A DNA stretch of 64,000 bases from Caenispirillum bisanense (GTDB lineage: Bacteria > Pseudomonadota > Alphaproteobacteria > Rhodospirillales > Rhodospirillaceae): positions 124,001 to 188,000 of the forward strand of contig NZ_OCNJ01000008.1 of assembly GCF_900230255.1 (NCBI RefSeq), written 5' to 3'. The notes below the pieces were generated by a model that saw only the letters and a list, made by a program, of their open reading frames with translations, was not told the origin of the DNA and made no database searches. Position 1 is the stretch's first letter. Each line of letters begins with the position of its first letter. A program made the translations under genes and the position numbers. Of this stretch, positions 19,231-28,206 are shown one piece after another.

Positions 19231-19520
19231 GCCGCGCATTCGACGGACTCCGCGAAGGGCTGGAAGACGCCCTCGCCTACGCCAAAGGCGAACCGGGCCG
19301 CGCCGTGGCGAGCCAGGTTGCCGCCGATCGCGTGGACGTGGCGGCGATCCGAGTCGCCATGGGCCTCAGCCAGCCGGCCTTCGCCAAGACCTTCGCCGTC
19401 TCGCTCTCCACCGTTCGCAAGTGGGAGCAAGGCCAGCGCGTGCCGAGCGGGCCGGCGCGCGTGCTGCTGCGGGTGATGGAGCGCGATCCTCAGGCGGTGC
19501 GCCGGGCCCTCGAAGGCTGA
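19227..19520 (+). CDS. NadS/HigA-type antitoxin, XRE-family DNA-binding protein
   Basis: This 97-residue partner of the upstream RelE-type toxin starts by ATGA overlap with it. The C-terminal HTH is VAAIRVAMGLSQPAFAKTF followed by the recognition helix SLSTVRKWEQGQR and VPSGPARVLLRVM, the standard NadS/HigA pattern. The N-terminal 35 residues (LREGLEDALAYAKGE) would be the toxin-neutralising part. Such antitoxins repress their own promoter. No clear palindrome was found in the short gap after the tRNA terminator. The stop lies only 4 bases from the convergent epimerase stop. Confidence 0.9.
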   Translation: MSRAFDGLREGLEDALAYAKGEPGRAVASQVAADRVDVAAIRVAMGLSQPAFAKTFAVSLSTVRKWEQGQRVPSGPARVLLRVMERDPQAVRRALEG

Positions 19521-19524
19521 GCCC

Positions 19525-20535
19525 TCACACCCCGTAATACTCCCGGTACCACTCCACGAAGCGCCGCACGCCGACGTCGATGCCGACCTGCGGCCGGTAG
19601 CCGGTGGCGGCCTCGAGTGCGCCGGTGTCGGCCCAGGTGGCGGCCACGTCGCCCGGCTGCATGGGCCTGAAGCGGATGTCCGCCTTGCGGCCGAGGGCGT
19701 CTTCCAGGGTGCGCAGGTAGTCCATCAGCGCCTGCGGCTCGCCGCGGCCGATGTTGTAGAGGCGGTAGGGGGCGATGCCGCTGGTGCCGACCGCCGGCGC
19801 CGCCGGGTCCCACGCCGGGTCGGGCGTCGCCGGCACGTCGGCGATGCGCACGATGCCCTCGACGATGTCGTCGACGTAGGTGAAGTCGCGGCTCATCTCG
19901 CCGTTGTTGTAGACGTCGATGGGCTCACCGGCCAGGATCGCCTTGGCCCACTTGAACAGCGCCATGTCCGGCCGGCCCCACGGCCCGTAGACGGTGAAGA
20001 ACCGCAGGCCGGTGCACGGCAGGCCGAACAGGTGGGCGTAGGAGTGGGCCATCACCTCGTTCGCCTTCTTGGTGGCGGCGTAGAGGCTCATCTGGTGGGC
20101 CGTGCTCTGGCTTTCGTGGAACGGCATGGCCGCGTTGGCGCCGAACACCGAGCTGGTGGAGGCATAGACCAGATGCCCGGTGCCGGCCCGCTTGCAGGCC
20201 TCCAGCACGTTGACGAAGCCGACCAGGTTGGAATCCACGTAGGCGAAGGGGTTCTCGACGCTGTAGCGCACGCCGGCCTGGGCCGCCAGATGGATCACCG
20301 TGGCGAAGCGGTGCTGCTCGAACAGGGCGAGCACGCCGTCGCGGTCGGCGACGTCCAGCCGCGCCTCGGTGAAGCCGGGGTCCTGCTTCAGCAGGGCGAG
20401 GCGCGCTTCCTTCAGGCGCGGGTCGTAGTAGTCGTTCACCACGTCGAGCCCGACCACGGTCTCGCCGCGGGCGAGCAGGCGGCGGGCGGTGTGGAAGCCG
20501 ATGAAGCCGGCGGTGCCGGTGACCAGAATGGGCAT
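19525..20535 (-). CDS. NAD-dependent epimerase, UDP-glucuronate 4-epimerase type
   Basis: This 336-residue extended SDR enzyme interconverts UDP-glucuronate and UDP-galacturonate in the family sense (Lpsl/CapI/WbnF-like). Motifs are GTAGFIGFH (NAD binding), VVNDYYDPRLKEARL, VIHLAAQAGVRYSVENP, ASTSSVFG, the catalytic YAATKKANE, FFTVYGPWGRPDMA and SRDFTYVDDIVEG; the last three are characteristic of the UDP-GlcA 4-epimerase group. Two ATGs (20541, 20535) are close. The second sits at better spacing from AAGGA. It supplies galacturonate for lipopolysaccharide or capsule. It is divergent from gpsA. Confidence 0.92.
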   Translation of the reverse strand: MPILVTGTAGFIGFHTARRLLARGETVVGLDVVNDYYDPRLKEARLALLKQDPGFTEARLDVADRDGVLALFEQHRFATVIHLAAQAGVRYSVENPFAYVDSNLVGFVNVLEACKRAGTGHLVYASTSSVFGANAAMPFHESQSTAHQMSLYAATKKANEVMAHSYAHLFGLPCTGLRFFTVYGPWGRPDMALFKWAKAILAGEPIDVYNNGEMSRDFTYVDDIVEGIVRIADVPATPDPAWDPAAPAVGTSGIAPYRLYNIGRGEPQALMDYLRTLEDALGRKADIRFRPMQPGDVAATWADTGALEAATGYRPQVGIDVGVRRFVEWYREYYGV

Positions 20536-20683
20536 GCGCATCCGTCCTTGTGAGGTCTTCCTGTTCTGCCCGAGCGGTCCCGCCAAGGCAAGACCCGCCA
20601 CCCGGATGCCTTGCGGCCTAGGCCGGGAGGCCGTAAACCCTGTCCCCACGAGGCACCTCGAAGGAAAGCGGGAGAACACCCCC

Positions 20684-21673
20684 ATGCAGCGTATCGGCGT
20701 GATCGGAGGCGGCGCCTGGGGCACGGCGCTGGCGCAGACCCTGCGGCGGGCAGGCCGCGACGTCGTGGTGTGGGCGCGCGAGCCGGCGGTGGTGGAGGCC
20801 ATCAACCGCCGCCACGAGAACCCGGACTACCTGCCGGGCGTCGCGCTGGACCCCAAGATCCACGCCACCGCCGAGCCGACCGACGCGCTGGCCGCCGACG
20901 CCGTGCTGCTGGTCGCCCCGGCGCAGCACCTGCGCGGCGTCTGCGCCCTGCTGGCGCCGCGCTGGCCGACCGGCGTGCCGGCGGTGATCTGTGCCAAGGG
21001 GATCGAGCAGGACAGCGGCCTCCTCATGCACGAGGCGGTGGAGGAGGTGCTGCCGGCCGACGTGCCCGTCGCGGTGCTGTCCGGCCCCACCTTCGCGGCG
21101 GAGGTGGTGCGCGGCCTGCCGACGGCGGTCACGCTCGCCTGCGACGACGAATGGCAGGGCCGCGCGCTGGTGGAGGCCATCGGCACCGCCACCTTCCGCC
21201 CCTACTGGACCGCCGACCGCATCGGCGCGGAGATCGGCGGCGCCGTGAAGAACGTCATGGCCATCGCCAGCGGCATCGTCGAGGGCCGGCGCCTGGGCGA
21301 CAACGCCCGCGCCGCCCTGCTCACCCGCGGCCTGGCGGAAATCAGCCGCCTCGCCGTCGCCAAGGGCGGTCGGCCGGAAACGCTCATGGGCCTGTCGGGC
21401 CTCGGCGACCTCATGCTCACCGCATCGTCGTTGCAGAGCCGGAACTACTCCCTGGGCTTCGCGCTCGGCGAGGGCAAGCCGCTGGCCGACATCCTCGCCG
21501 GCCGCAAGGCGGTGACGGAGGGCGTGCACACCGCCTCGGCCGTGGTCGCCCTGGCGCAGCGGCTCGGCGTCGACATGCCGATCTGCGCCGCGGTGGACGC
21601 GGTGCTGAACCATGGTGCCGCGCTGGAACCGACCATCCAGGCCCTGCTCGCCCGGCCGTTCAAGGCGGAGTGA
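20684..21673 (+). CDS. gpsA: NAD(P)H-dependent glycerol-3-phosphate dehydrogenase
   Basis: GpsA reduces dihydroxyacetone phosphate to sn-glycerol-3-phosphate, the backbone of phospholipids. It is 329 residues from ATG 20684 with AAGGAAAGCGGGAG upstream. Conserved parts are the N-terminal GGGAWGTALA, NPDYLPGV, CAKGIEQDSGLLM, SGPTFAAEV, the catalytic lysine in GGAVKNVMAIASGI, and LSGLGDLMLT with SRNYSLG. The length matches the family. It is monocistronic here; many alphaproteobacteria keep gpsA beside tsaD, but here they are 34 kb apart. A repeat-rich spacer follows and separates it from the convergent nth gene. Confidence 0.96.
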   Translation: MQRIGVIGGGAWGTALAQTLRRAGRDVVVWAREPAVVEAINRRHENPDYLPGVALDPKIHATAEPTDALAADAVLLVAPAQHLRGVCALLAPRWPTGVPAVICAKGIEQDSGLLMHEAVEEVLPADVPVAVLSGPTFAAEVVRGLPTAVTLACDDEWQGRALVEAIGTATFRPYWTADRIGAEIGGAVKNVMAIASGIVEGRRLGDNARAALLTRGLAEISRLAVAKGGRPETLMGLSGLGDLMLTASSLQSRNYSLGFALGEGKPLADILAGRKAVTEGVHTASAVVALAQRLGVDMPICAAVDAVLNHGAALEPTIQALLARPFKAE

Positions 21674-21759
21674 CGGGGGGGGCGCCGTTCACGCCGGATA
21701 CGCAAGGCCGACCCGGTCCTCCACGGGCGTCTCCGACGGCAGGCGCGGGCGCCGCCCTC

Positions 21760-21947
21760 CACGGCGAATGCCGTGCACGCCGTGGATGCCCGGCTCGGAG
21801 GCCGGGCATGACAACCTATTGAAATATCGCCATAAATTGTCATGGCCGGGCTCGACCCGGCCATCCACGGCGCCACGGCCGGCGGACGGGAGCGCCGCCC
21901 TCACGGCAGATGCCGTGCATGCCCGGCTCGGAGGCCGGGCATGACAC
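21760..21947. repeat. dispersed compound inverted repeat, family A (one full copy plus a half copy)
   Basis: The 91-bp full element (21780-21870) has two arms in opposite orientation: CCGTGGATGCCCGG.. at the left and ..CCGGCCATCCACGG at the right, around an A+T-richer centre. Each arm folds as its own hairpin (CCCGGC..GCCGGG; GCCGGG..CCCGGC). A related half copy lies at 21913-21947. Both are preceded by an ACGGC-N3-4-GCCGT palindrome. Copies also lie at 26694-26784 (same 91-bp length) and 30631-30664. This spacer of 335 bases between convergent gpsA and nth holds nothing else recognisable. It may act as a bidirectional terminator or REP-like element. Confidence 0.85.
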
Positions 21948-22008
21948 ATGGTTGATATTTCACGCCAAACCATCAAAAGCGGCCGCCGCCCGGCCCCTCG
22001 TCGCGCCC

Positions 22009-22662
22009 CTACCCCTTCCCCTCCGCCGGCGGCGGGGTTTTCGGCTTGAAGGCGCACAGGTCGGCGATGGGGCAGCGCCAGCAGTCGGGCTTGCGGGCCT
22101 TGCAGATGTAGCGGCCGTGCAGGATCAGCCAGTGGTGGGCGTGCAGCTTGTAGTCGGGCGGCGTCACCCGCTCCAGCACCTCCTCCACCTGCGCCGGCGT
22201 CTTGCCGGGGGCGAGGCCGGTGCGGTTGCCGACGCGGAAGATGTGGGTGTCGACGGCGATGAAGGGCTGCCCGAAGGCGATGTTCAGCACCACGTTGGCG
22301 GTCTTCCGCCCCACCCCGGGCAGCGTCTCCAGGTAGTCGCGGTCGGCCGGCACCTCGCCGCCCGTCTCGGCCAGCAGCTTGCGCGACAGGGCGATGACGT
22401 TCTTCGCCTTGGTGCGGTAGAGGCCGATGGTCTTGATGTACTCGGTCAGCCCCTCCTCGCCCAGCGCCGCCATCTTCTCGGCGGTGTCGGCGACCTGGAA
22501 CAGCGGCCCGGTGGCCTTGTTCACCCCCTTGTCGGTGGCCTGCGCCGACAGCGCCACGGCAACCAGCAGGGTGAAGGGATTGACGTAGTGCAGCTCGCCC
22601 TTCGGCTCGGGGTCGAGGGCGTGCAGGCGGGCGTAGAGTTCGGCGATCTTCTTGCGGGTCAT
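22009..22662 (-). CDS. nth: endonuclease III
   Basis: Nth is a base-excision DNA glycosylase/AP lyase that removes oxidised pyrimidines. It is 217 residues from ATG 22662 (MTRKKIAELYARLHAL); an in-frame start 36 bases upstream is less likely. The helix-hairpin-helix with catalytic lysine is LPGVGRKTANVV. The catalytic aspartate lies in VDTHIFRV. The C-terminal 4Fe-4S loop is C-x6-C-x2-C-x5-C (CKARKPDC, WRC, PIADLC). SAQATDKGVNK in the N-terminal half is also conserved. It converges on gpsA across the repeat spacer. Confidence 0.96.
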   Translation of the reverse strand: MTRKKIAELYARLHALDPEPKGELHYVNPFTLLVAVALSAQATDKGVNKATGPLFQVADTAEKMAALGEEGLTEYIKTIGLYRTKAKNVIALSRKLLAETGGEVPADRDYLETLPGVGRKTANVVLNIAFGQPFIAVDTHIFRVGNRTGLAPGKTPAQVEEVLERVTPPDYKLHAHHWLILHGRYICKARKPDCWRCPIADLCAFKPKTPPPAEGKG

Positions 22663-22776
22663 GGCGCAAGAGAGTACCCACCCCGGCGCCCGCCGCAAGG
22701 CCGACGTTCAGCCTCCGTTAAGGTCTATTCCCACATGGTCCGAAGGGTGACGACACCGGAAGGACCATCCGCCGCC

Positions 22777-24114
22777 ATGCCCGATGCCGCCCTGTTGCCC
22801 GTGGACGCCCCCTTTCCGCTGCGACGCCGGTTCCGCCGGCGCATTCTGCCGGGGCTGCTGGTCTTCGTGCTGATGCTGGCCGTGCTGGCGGCCTTCGGCG
22901 GGCGGCGCCTGGTGGAGGGCATCTACCTCGACCTCGCCCAGGCCCGCGCCGAGTCCATCGCCGCCCTCATCCAGCGCGAGGCGCCGGAGGGCTGGAGCGC
23001 CCTGATCCGGGGCCACGAGCCGCCGGCCGTCGTGTGGGCCGGTCCGCACGCCGAAGCCCTGCGCGGCGCCTTCGCCGAGGCCCTGTCCGACGGTCGACTC
23101 GCCCGCCTGAAGGTCTACCGCCCCGACCGCACCACCGTCTTCAGCACCGACGGCGACGAGATCGGCGCGGTGGACGACGGCGATGCCTTGAAGGCCCTGG
23201 TGGCGGAGGGCCGGCCCCAGGTGGTCGACAAGCCCGATCCGGACGGACCGCTCTACGAACTCTATGTCGCCCACCGCGATGCCGGCGGGGCGGTGGTGGC
23301 CGTGTTCGAGTTGTACGAGCGGCAGGTGTTCCTCGACGCCATCCTGCTGCGCACCCTGGCGCCGGCGGTGGCGGTGCCGGTGGGGCTGCTGGCGGGGCTG
23401 GTGTGGCTGCTCGCCCGCCTGGTCGGCCGCGCCCAGGCCGACATCGACGGCCGCACGGCGCGTCTGGTGGACCTGCGGCGCCGCCTGGAAACCTTCGTGT
23501 CGCGCTCCGCCGTGCAGGCCACCCGCAGCGGCGGCGGCGCGGCCGAGGGCCGGCGCCTGGTCATGACGCTGCTGTACAGCGACGTGCGCGATTTCTCGGG
23601 CTTCGCCGAACTGGCGACGCCGGAGGCGGTGGTGGCCTTCCTCAACCACCTCATGAGCCTGCAGGTGGCGGCGGTGCAGGACCACGGCGGCGACGTCGAC
23701 AAGATGATCGGCGACGCCCTGCTCGCCCGCTTCGACGGCCCCGGCGCCGAGGCCCGTGCCGTGGCGGCGGCGGAAGACCTGCTGGCGGCGGTGGCGGCGG
23801 CCGGCCTGCCGCGCGGCGTCGGCGTCGGGGTGTTCACCGGCGCCGTCGTCTCGGGCGCCATCGGCCCGGCGGAGCGGCGCGACTACACCGTCATCGGCGA
23901 CGCCGTGAACGTCGCCGCCCGCCTGTGCACCCTGGCGGCGGCCGGCGAGCTGGTGGCCGACGCCGCCACCCTGGCGCGGGCCGGCATCGACGATGCGGCC
24001 TGGGCGCCGGTGCAGGCGGTGCCCGTGAAGGGGCGGCGCGAGCCGGTGCCGGTGCGCCGCCGCCAGGGCCGGGTGGTGGACAGCGTCAGTACTGAATGCG
24101 CGCCCGGTAGCTGA
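22777..24114 (+). CDS. membrane-bound class III adenylate/guanylate cyclase
   Basis: This 445-residue protein starts at ATG 22777 (GGAAGGA upstream); an alternative ATG at 22735 adds 14 residues. Architecture: a transmembrane helix (about 25-42), a periplasmic sensor region of about 150 residues, a second helix (about 190-212), a short HAMP-like/coiled linker, and a C-terminal cyclase domain. Catalytic features are complete: SDVRDFSGFAE and VDKMIGDALLARF (metal aspartates and purine-specifying Lys), and DYTVIGDAVNVAARL (transition-state Asn/Arg). It is likely a cAMP producer; the signal is unknown. Its 3' end overlaps the convergent DUF4139 gene by 29 bases. Confidence 0.9.
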   Translation: MPDAALLPVDAPFPLRRRFRRRILPGLLVFVLMLAVLAAFGGRRLVEGIYLDLAQARAESIAALIQREAPEGWSALIRGHEPPAVVWAGPHAEALRGAFAEALSDGRLARLKVYRPDRTTVFSTDGDEIGAVDDGDALKALVAEGRPQVVDKPDPDGPLYELYVAHRDAGGAVVAVFELYERQVFLDAILLRTLAPAVAVPVGLLAGLVWLLARLVGRAQADIDGRTARLVDLRRRLETFVSRSAVQATRSGGGAAEGRRLVMTLLYSDVRDFSGFAELATPEAVVAFLNHLMSLQVAAVQDHGGDVDKMIGDALLARFDGPGAEARAVAAAEDLLAAVAAAGLPRGVGVGVFTGAVVSGAIGPAERRDYTVIGDAVNVAARLCTLAAAGELVADAATLARAGIDDAAWAPVQAVPVKGRREPVPVRRRQGRVVDSVSTECAPGS

Positions 24115-25522
24115 GCACCGCCTCGCCCTTGGCCGGCACCGTCACCCGCCACACGGCCTGATCGGAGCGCGCCTTTTCGGCGGGGGTGGAGGCCTCCAGG
24201 ATCTCCCACTGGCCGGGCAGCGGCTCGGCGACGCGCACCGTCACCGCCTCGTCGCGGCCGTTGGTCAGGGTGATGCGGTGGGCGGTTTCGGTCACCCGGT
24301 CGGACAGGCGCTTGAAGTCGGTCTGCACGCGCTCCGCCGTCACGTCGAAGGCGCGGCCGAGGGTGACGTGCCCCTCGCGGCCCTCGCCCAGGTGATCGAG
24401 CCGGTCGGCCCCCACCAGTTGCAGCAGGCCGGCCGAATCCGGCGCGAAGACCCGCACCGTGCCGGCCGGCAGCGGCTTGCCGAGGCCCGAGGCCGTGTCG
24501 TTGGTGAAGGTCAGGCGGGTTTCCACATGCACCGGCGTGTCGCCCATCACCTGATTGAAGAACACGTGCGGCGGGCTTTCCAGGCGGTATTCGGTGGTCA
24601 CCGGCACCGTCTGGGCCGACAGCAGGGCGTGCTGCACGGTGCGCCCGGCCGGCAGGTCGACCGGGCGGTCGAGGGTGTAGAGGTGGAAGGCCCCGATCTG
24701 CTCGCGCGCCGCGTCAGCCATGGGGGCGGCCGCCGGGGCGGCGGCGTATTCCATCATGCCGCCGCGGGCGGCCTTGGCCATCATCGGCGCATCGTCGACC
24801 CGCGCCACCTCGCCGGCCACCAGCTTGACGGCCGCGGCGGGGAAAGTCGTGCCGGTGTCGTTGTTCAGGGTCGCCATGGCCTGCAGGCTCAGGCTCTTGG
24901 CGTCCTCGCTCAGCGTCGCCGTGTAGTCCGCCTGCCAGCCGAGGCCGCCGGTGAGATAGGCGAGCGTCGCCGCCGGCGCCGTGGCCTCCGATCGCACCAG
25001 CCCGGTCCAGGCCGGATGCAGGCGCACGCCGGCCGGCAGGGCGTCGAACACCGGCGTGCCGGGGATGTCGGGGCGTACCTTGCCGTCGACCTCGAACAGC
25101 GGCGCCGGCGGCCCGGCGAGGACGCGGGCGCGCACGCTCTCGGTGGCGCCGGTCACCGGGTTGAGGCGCTCGAAGGTCACCTCCTGCCCGACGGCGGCGG
25201 CGAGCAGGGCGTCGGGCGTCGGCAGGCTGGTGTCGAGCGACTGCTGCACCACCTGCACCCCCGCCGCCCGCAGGCCGGCACCCGTGGGCTGCACCTCGCG
25301 CGGCAAGCCGGGGAACACGAGCCGCGCCTCGCCGGCCGGCAGGCTGACGCTGCGGCGGTCGGTCACCAGCGCCGAGCCGTGGTTGTAGATGGTGAGGCCG
25401 AGGGCGGTGCGGGCACCTTCCGCCGCCGTCACCTCGGGCACCGGATCGGCCGCCAGGACGGTCCCCGGTGCGGCGGCGAGCGCCAGGACCAGAACCGCGG
25501 CGACGGGGCGGGACGACGACAT
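24086..25522 (-). CDS. DUF4139 domain-containing exported protein
   Basis: This 478-residue protein has a clear signal peptide (VAAVLVLALAAAPGTVLA, cleavage near residue 24). The mature part follows the DUF4139 plan: LTIYNHGSALVTDRR near the N-terminus, LVFPGLP, a region on metal-free beta structure (GLGWQADYTATL), and a C-terminal DFKRLSDRVTETAHRITLTN followed by VTVRVAEPLPGQWEIL. The family is secreted or periplasmic and has no assigned function. A low-complexity Ala/Met/Pro insert sits near residues 250-275. It is divergent from rmuC by 90 bases. Confidence 0.88.
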   Translation of the reverse strand: MSSSRPVAAVLVLALAAAPGTVLAADPVPEVTAAEGARTALGLTIYNHGSALVTDRRSVSLPAGEARLVFPGLPREVQPTGAGLRAAGVQVVQQSLDTSLPTPDALLAAAVGQEVTFERLNPVTGATESVRARVLAGPPAPLFEVDGKVRPDIPGTPVFDALPAGVRLHPAWTGLVRSEATAPAATLAYLTGGLGWQADYTATLSEDAKSLSLQAMATLNNDTGTTFPAAAVKLVAGEVARVDDAPMMAKAARGGMMEYAAAPAAAPMADAAREQIGAFHLYTLDRPVDLPAGRTVQHALLSAQTVPVTTEYRLESPPHVFFNQVMGDTPVHVETRLTFTNDTASGLGKPLPAGTVRVFAPDSAGLLQLVGADRLDHLGEGREGHVTLGRAFDVTAERVQTDFKRLSDRVTETAHRITLTNGRDEAVTVRVAEPLPGQWEILEASTPAEKARSDQAVWRVTVPAKGEAVLSYRARIQY

Positions 25523-25612
25523 GGCGTTCTCCTTTTAGTCCAAATCGGTTGCGGGCGCTGCCGCTGTTCTGTAGACCATCAGGAAAGCATGGCGACAAGA
25601 GGGCGGTGACCC

Positions 25613-26650
25613 ATGGACGCATCATCCTGGCTCGTGCCCGCGCTGCTGGTGGCGGTGGGGGTGTTGACGCTGCTCCTGCTGCTGCGCCGGGGCAGCGGCG
25701 TCGGCGGTGCGGCGGCGGGCGACCTCGGCGGCCGTCTGGCGCAGCTGGCCGACGCCCAGGCCCGCCTCGCCGACCAGCTGGGCGGCCGCCTGCAGGCGCA
25801 GGAACGGGCGCTGGCGGAGGTGCTGCAACGCTCCGGCGACCGCACGGCGGCGACCCTGACGGAAGTGCGCGAGCGCCTCGCCGTCATCGACCGGGCGCAG
25901 GCCACCATCACCGAGCTGTCGGCCCAGGTGGTGGGCTTGCAGGAGGTGCTGGGCAACAAGCAGGCGCGCGGCGCTTTCGGCGAGGTGCAATTGCACGACC
26001 TGATGACGGCCTGCCTGCCGCCCTCGGCTTACGGCTTCCAGGTGACGCTCGGCAACGGCCGCCGCGCCGACTGCCTGATCCGCCTGCCGGCGCCGCCCGG
26101 CCCCATCGTGGTCGACGCCAAGTTCCCGCTGGAAAGCTGGCACGCCCTGCGCGAGGCCCACGCCGCCGCCGACGAGCCGGCGCGGGTGGCGGCGACGCGC
26201 GCCTTCGCCGCCGCCGTCGGCAAGCACATCAAGGACATCGCCGAGCGCTATCTGGTCCCGGGGGAAACCGCTGACAGCGCCCTCATGTTCCTGCCGTCGG
26301 AAGCCATCTACGCCGAACTGCACGCCCGCTTCCCGCAGGTGGTGGAGGCCAGTTGGCGGGCCAAGGTGTGGATCGTCTCGCCGACCACGCTCATGGCTAC
26401 GCTGAACACCGTGCGGGCGGTGCTGAAGGACGCCCGCATGCAGGAACAGGCGGCGCTGATCCAGGCCGAGGTACGGGCGCTGATGGACGACCTCGGGCGG
26501 CTCGACGACCGGGTGGGCAAGCTCGCACGCCACTTCGATCAGGCGGTGGAGGACGTGCGCCAGATCCGCACCTCGACGGACCGCGTGGCCCGCCGCGGCG
26601 ACCGCATCCAGCGGCTGGAGTTCGGCGAGGAGCCGGAGGCGGCGGAGTAG
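25613..26650 (+). CDS. rmuC: DNA recombination protein RmuC
   Basis: This 345-residue protein has an N-terminal membrane anchor (LVPALLVAVGVLTLLLLL), then a coiled coil (about 45-110) and the RmuC nuclease-fold domain. Conserved stretches are LGNKQARGAFGEVQL, VVDAKFPLESW, HIKDIAERYLVPGETADSALMFLPSEAIYAEL and WIVSPTTLMATLNTVRAVL. RmuC limits inversions at inverted repeats and belongs to the PD-(D/E)XK-like group in family classification. It is shorter than the E. coli protein, as usual in alphaproteobacteria. Family-A repeats follow between it and convergent hslU. Confidence 0.94.
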   Translation: MDASSWLVPALLVAVGVLTLLLLLRRGSGVGGAAAGDLGGRLAQLADAQARLADQLGGRLQAQERALAEVLQRSGDRTAATLTEVRERLAVIDRAQATITELSAQVVGLQEVLGNKQARGAFGEVQLHDLMTACLPPSAYGFQVTLGNGRRADCLIRLPAPPGPIVVDAKFPLESWHALREAHAAADEPARVAATRAFAAAVGKHIKDIAERYLVPGETADSALMFLPSEAIYAELHARFPQVVEASWRAKVWIVSPTTLMATLNTVRAVLKDARMQEQAALIQAEVRALMDDLGRLDDRVGKLARHFDQAVEDVRQIRTSTDRVARRGDRIQRLEFGEEPEAAE

Positions 26651-26673
26651 GGGGGGCGTTAGGGCGCCGGCCC

Positions 26674-26838
26674 CACGGCAGATGCCGTGCACGCCGTGGA
26701 TGCCCGGCTCGGTGGCCGGGCATGACAAGTGTTTGAGATCATTGCCAAATGTGTCATGGCCGGACTTGATCCGGCCATCCACGGCGTCCCCGGCGGCGGC
26801 CATGGGCGCCGGCCGTCACGACAGATGCCGTACACGCC
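26674..26838. repeat. dispersed compound inverted repeat, family A (second full copy)
   Basis: The core at 26694-26784 is again exactly 91 bp. It starts CCGTGGATGCCCGG, ends CCGGCCATCCACGG, and has a central A+T-richer loop that differs from the 21780 copy. The left flank ACGGCAGATGCCGT (14-bp palindrome) and a right flank with ACAGATGCCGTA match the flanks of the first copy. This shows that the mobile or conserved unit extends beyond the 91 bp. It lies between convergent rmuC and hslU. Confidence 0.85.
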
Positions 26839-26889
26839 AAGGGCCCGCGCACGAGGACGGAGGGGACGCCCCTCCGCCCCCCATTCCGC

Positions 26890-28206
26890 CTACAGAATGA
26901 ACTTCGACAGGTCGCCCTTCTGGGCCAGGCCGCCGACGCGCTCCTGCACCAGATCGGGCGTGATGGCGATGGTTTCGCCGTCGCGGTCCGAGGCGGTGAA
27001 GCTGATTTCCTCCAGCAGCCGCTCCAGCACCGTGTGCAGGCGGCGGGCGCCGATGTTTTCCACCGACTTGTTGATGTCGGCCGCCAGCCCGGCGATGGCG
27101 TCCACCGCGTCATCCTGGAAGTCGAGCGTCACGCCCTCGGTCTGCATCAGCGCCTTGTACTGCTTGATGAGGCTGGCCTCGGGCTCGGTCAGGATGCGCT
27201 TGAAGTCGTCCTTGGACAGCGCCTGCAGCTCGACGCGGATGGGCAGGCGGCCCTGCAGCTCGGGCAGCAGGTCCGACGGCTTCGCCAGGTGGAAGGCGCC
27301 CGACGCGATGAACAGGATGTGGTCGGTCTTCACCGTGCCGTGCTTGGTGGCGACCGTCGTGCCCTCGATGAGCGGCAAGAGGTCGCGCTGCACGCCCTCG
27401 CGCGAGACGTCGCCGCCGCGTGCGCCGGCGTCGGAGCGGGCGGTGATCTTGTCGATCTCGTCCAGGAAGACGATGCCGTTGTTCTCGACCGACCGGATGG
27501 CTTCCTGCACCACCTCTTCCTGATCGAGCAGCTTGTCGCCCTCTTCCTTCAGCAGCACCTCGTAGCTGTCGGAGACGGTCATCTTGCGCGGCTTCTGCCG
27601 GCCGCCGAAGGCCTTGCCGAAGATGTCGTTGAGGTTGAGCATGCCCATCTGGGCGCCCGGCATGCCGGGGATGTCGATGGTCGGCATGCCGGCGTTGCCG
27701 GTATCGGCCACCATGACCTCGATCTCGCGGTCGTTGAGCGCCCCTTCGCGCAGCATCTTGCGGAACTTCTGGCGCGTCTCGGGGCTCGCGTTCTGGCCGA
27801 CCAGGGCGTCGAGCACGCGGTCCTCGGCGGCCAGTTCCGCCTTGGCCGTCACCGACTTGCGCAGGCGCTCGCGCGTCTCGTTGATGGCGATTTCCACCAG
27901 GTCGCGGACGATGCTTTCCACATCGCGGCCGACGTAGCCCACTTCAGTGAACTTTGTCGCTTCCACCTTGAGGAAGGGCGCCTGCGCCAGCTTGGCGAGG
28001 CGGCGGGCGATTTCCGTCTTGCCGACGCCGGTCGGGCCGATCATCAGGATGTTCTTGGGCAGCACTTCCTCGCGCAGGCCCTCGGGCAGCTGCTGGCGCC
28101 GCCAGCGGTTGCGCAGGGCGATGGCGACGGCGCGCTTGGCGTCGCCCTGGCCGACGATGAAGCGGTCGAGCTCGGAGACGATCTCGCGGGGGGAGAAGGC
28201 GGTCAT
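26890..28206 (-). CDS. hslU: ATP-dependent protease ATPase subunit HslU (ClpY)
   Basis: HslU is the AAA+ hexamer that unfolds substrates for the HslV peptidase. It is 438 residues from ATG 28206, overlapping the hslV stop (ATGA). Features: [26 protein letters not shown] at the N-terminus, Walker [25 protein letters not shown] (pore loop), the intermediate I-domain (about 110-235), Walker [23 protein letters not shown], sensor 2 region [16 protein letters not shown] and the C-terminal SKFIL that docks on HslV. All key motifs are present and the length is normal. Confidence 0.97.
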   Translation of the reverse strand: MTAFSPREIVSELDRFIVGQGDAKRAVAIALRNRWRRQQLPEGLREEVLPKNILMIGPTGVGKTEIARRLAKLAQAPFLKVEATKFTEVGYVGRDVESIVRDLVEIAINETRERLRKSVTAKAELAAEDRVLDALVGQNASPETRQKFRKMLREGALNDREIEVMVADTGNAGMPTIDIPGMPGAQMGMLNLNDIFGKAFGGRQKPRKMTVSDSYEVLLKEEGDKLLDQEEVVQEAIRSVENNGIVFLDEIDKITARSDAGARGGDVSREGVQRDLLPLIEGTTVATKHGTVKTDHILFIASGAFHLAKPSDLLPELQGRLPIRVELQALSKDDFKRILTEPEASLIKQYKALMQTEGVTLDFQDDAVDAIAGLAADINKSVENIGARRLHTVLERLLEEISFTASDRDGETIAITPDLVQERVGGLAQKGDLSKFIL

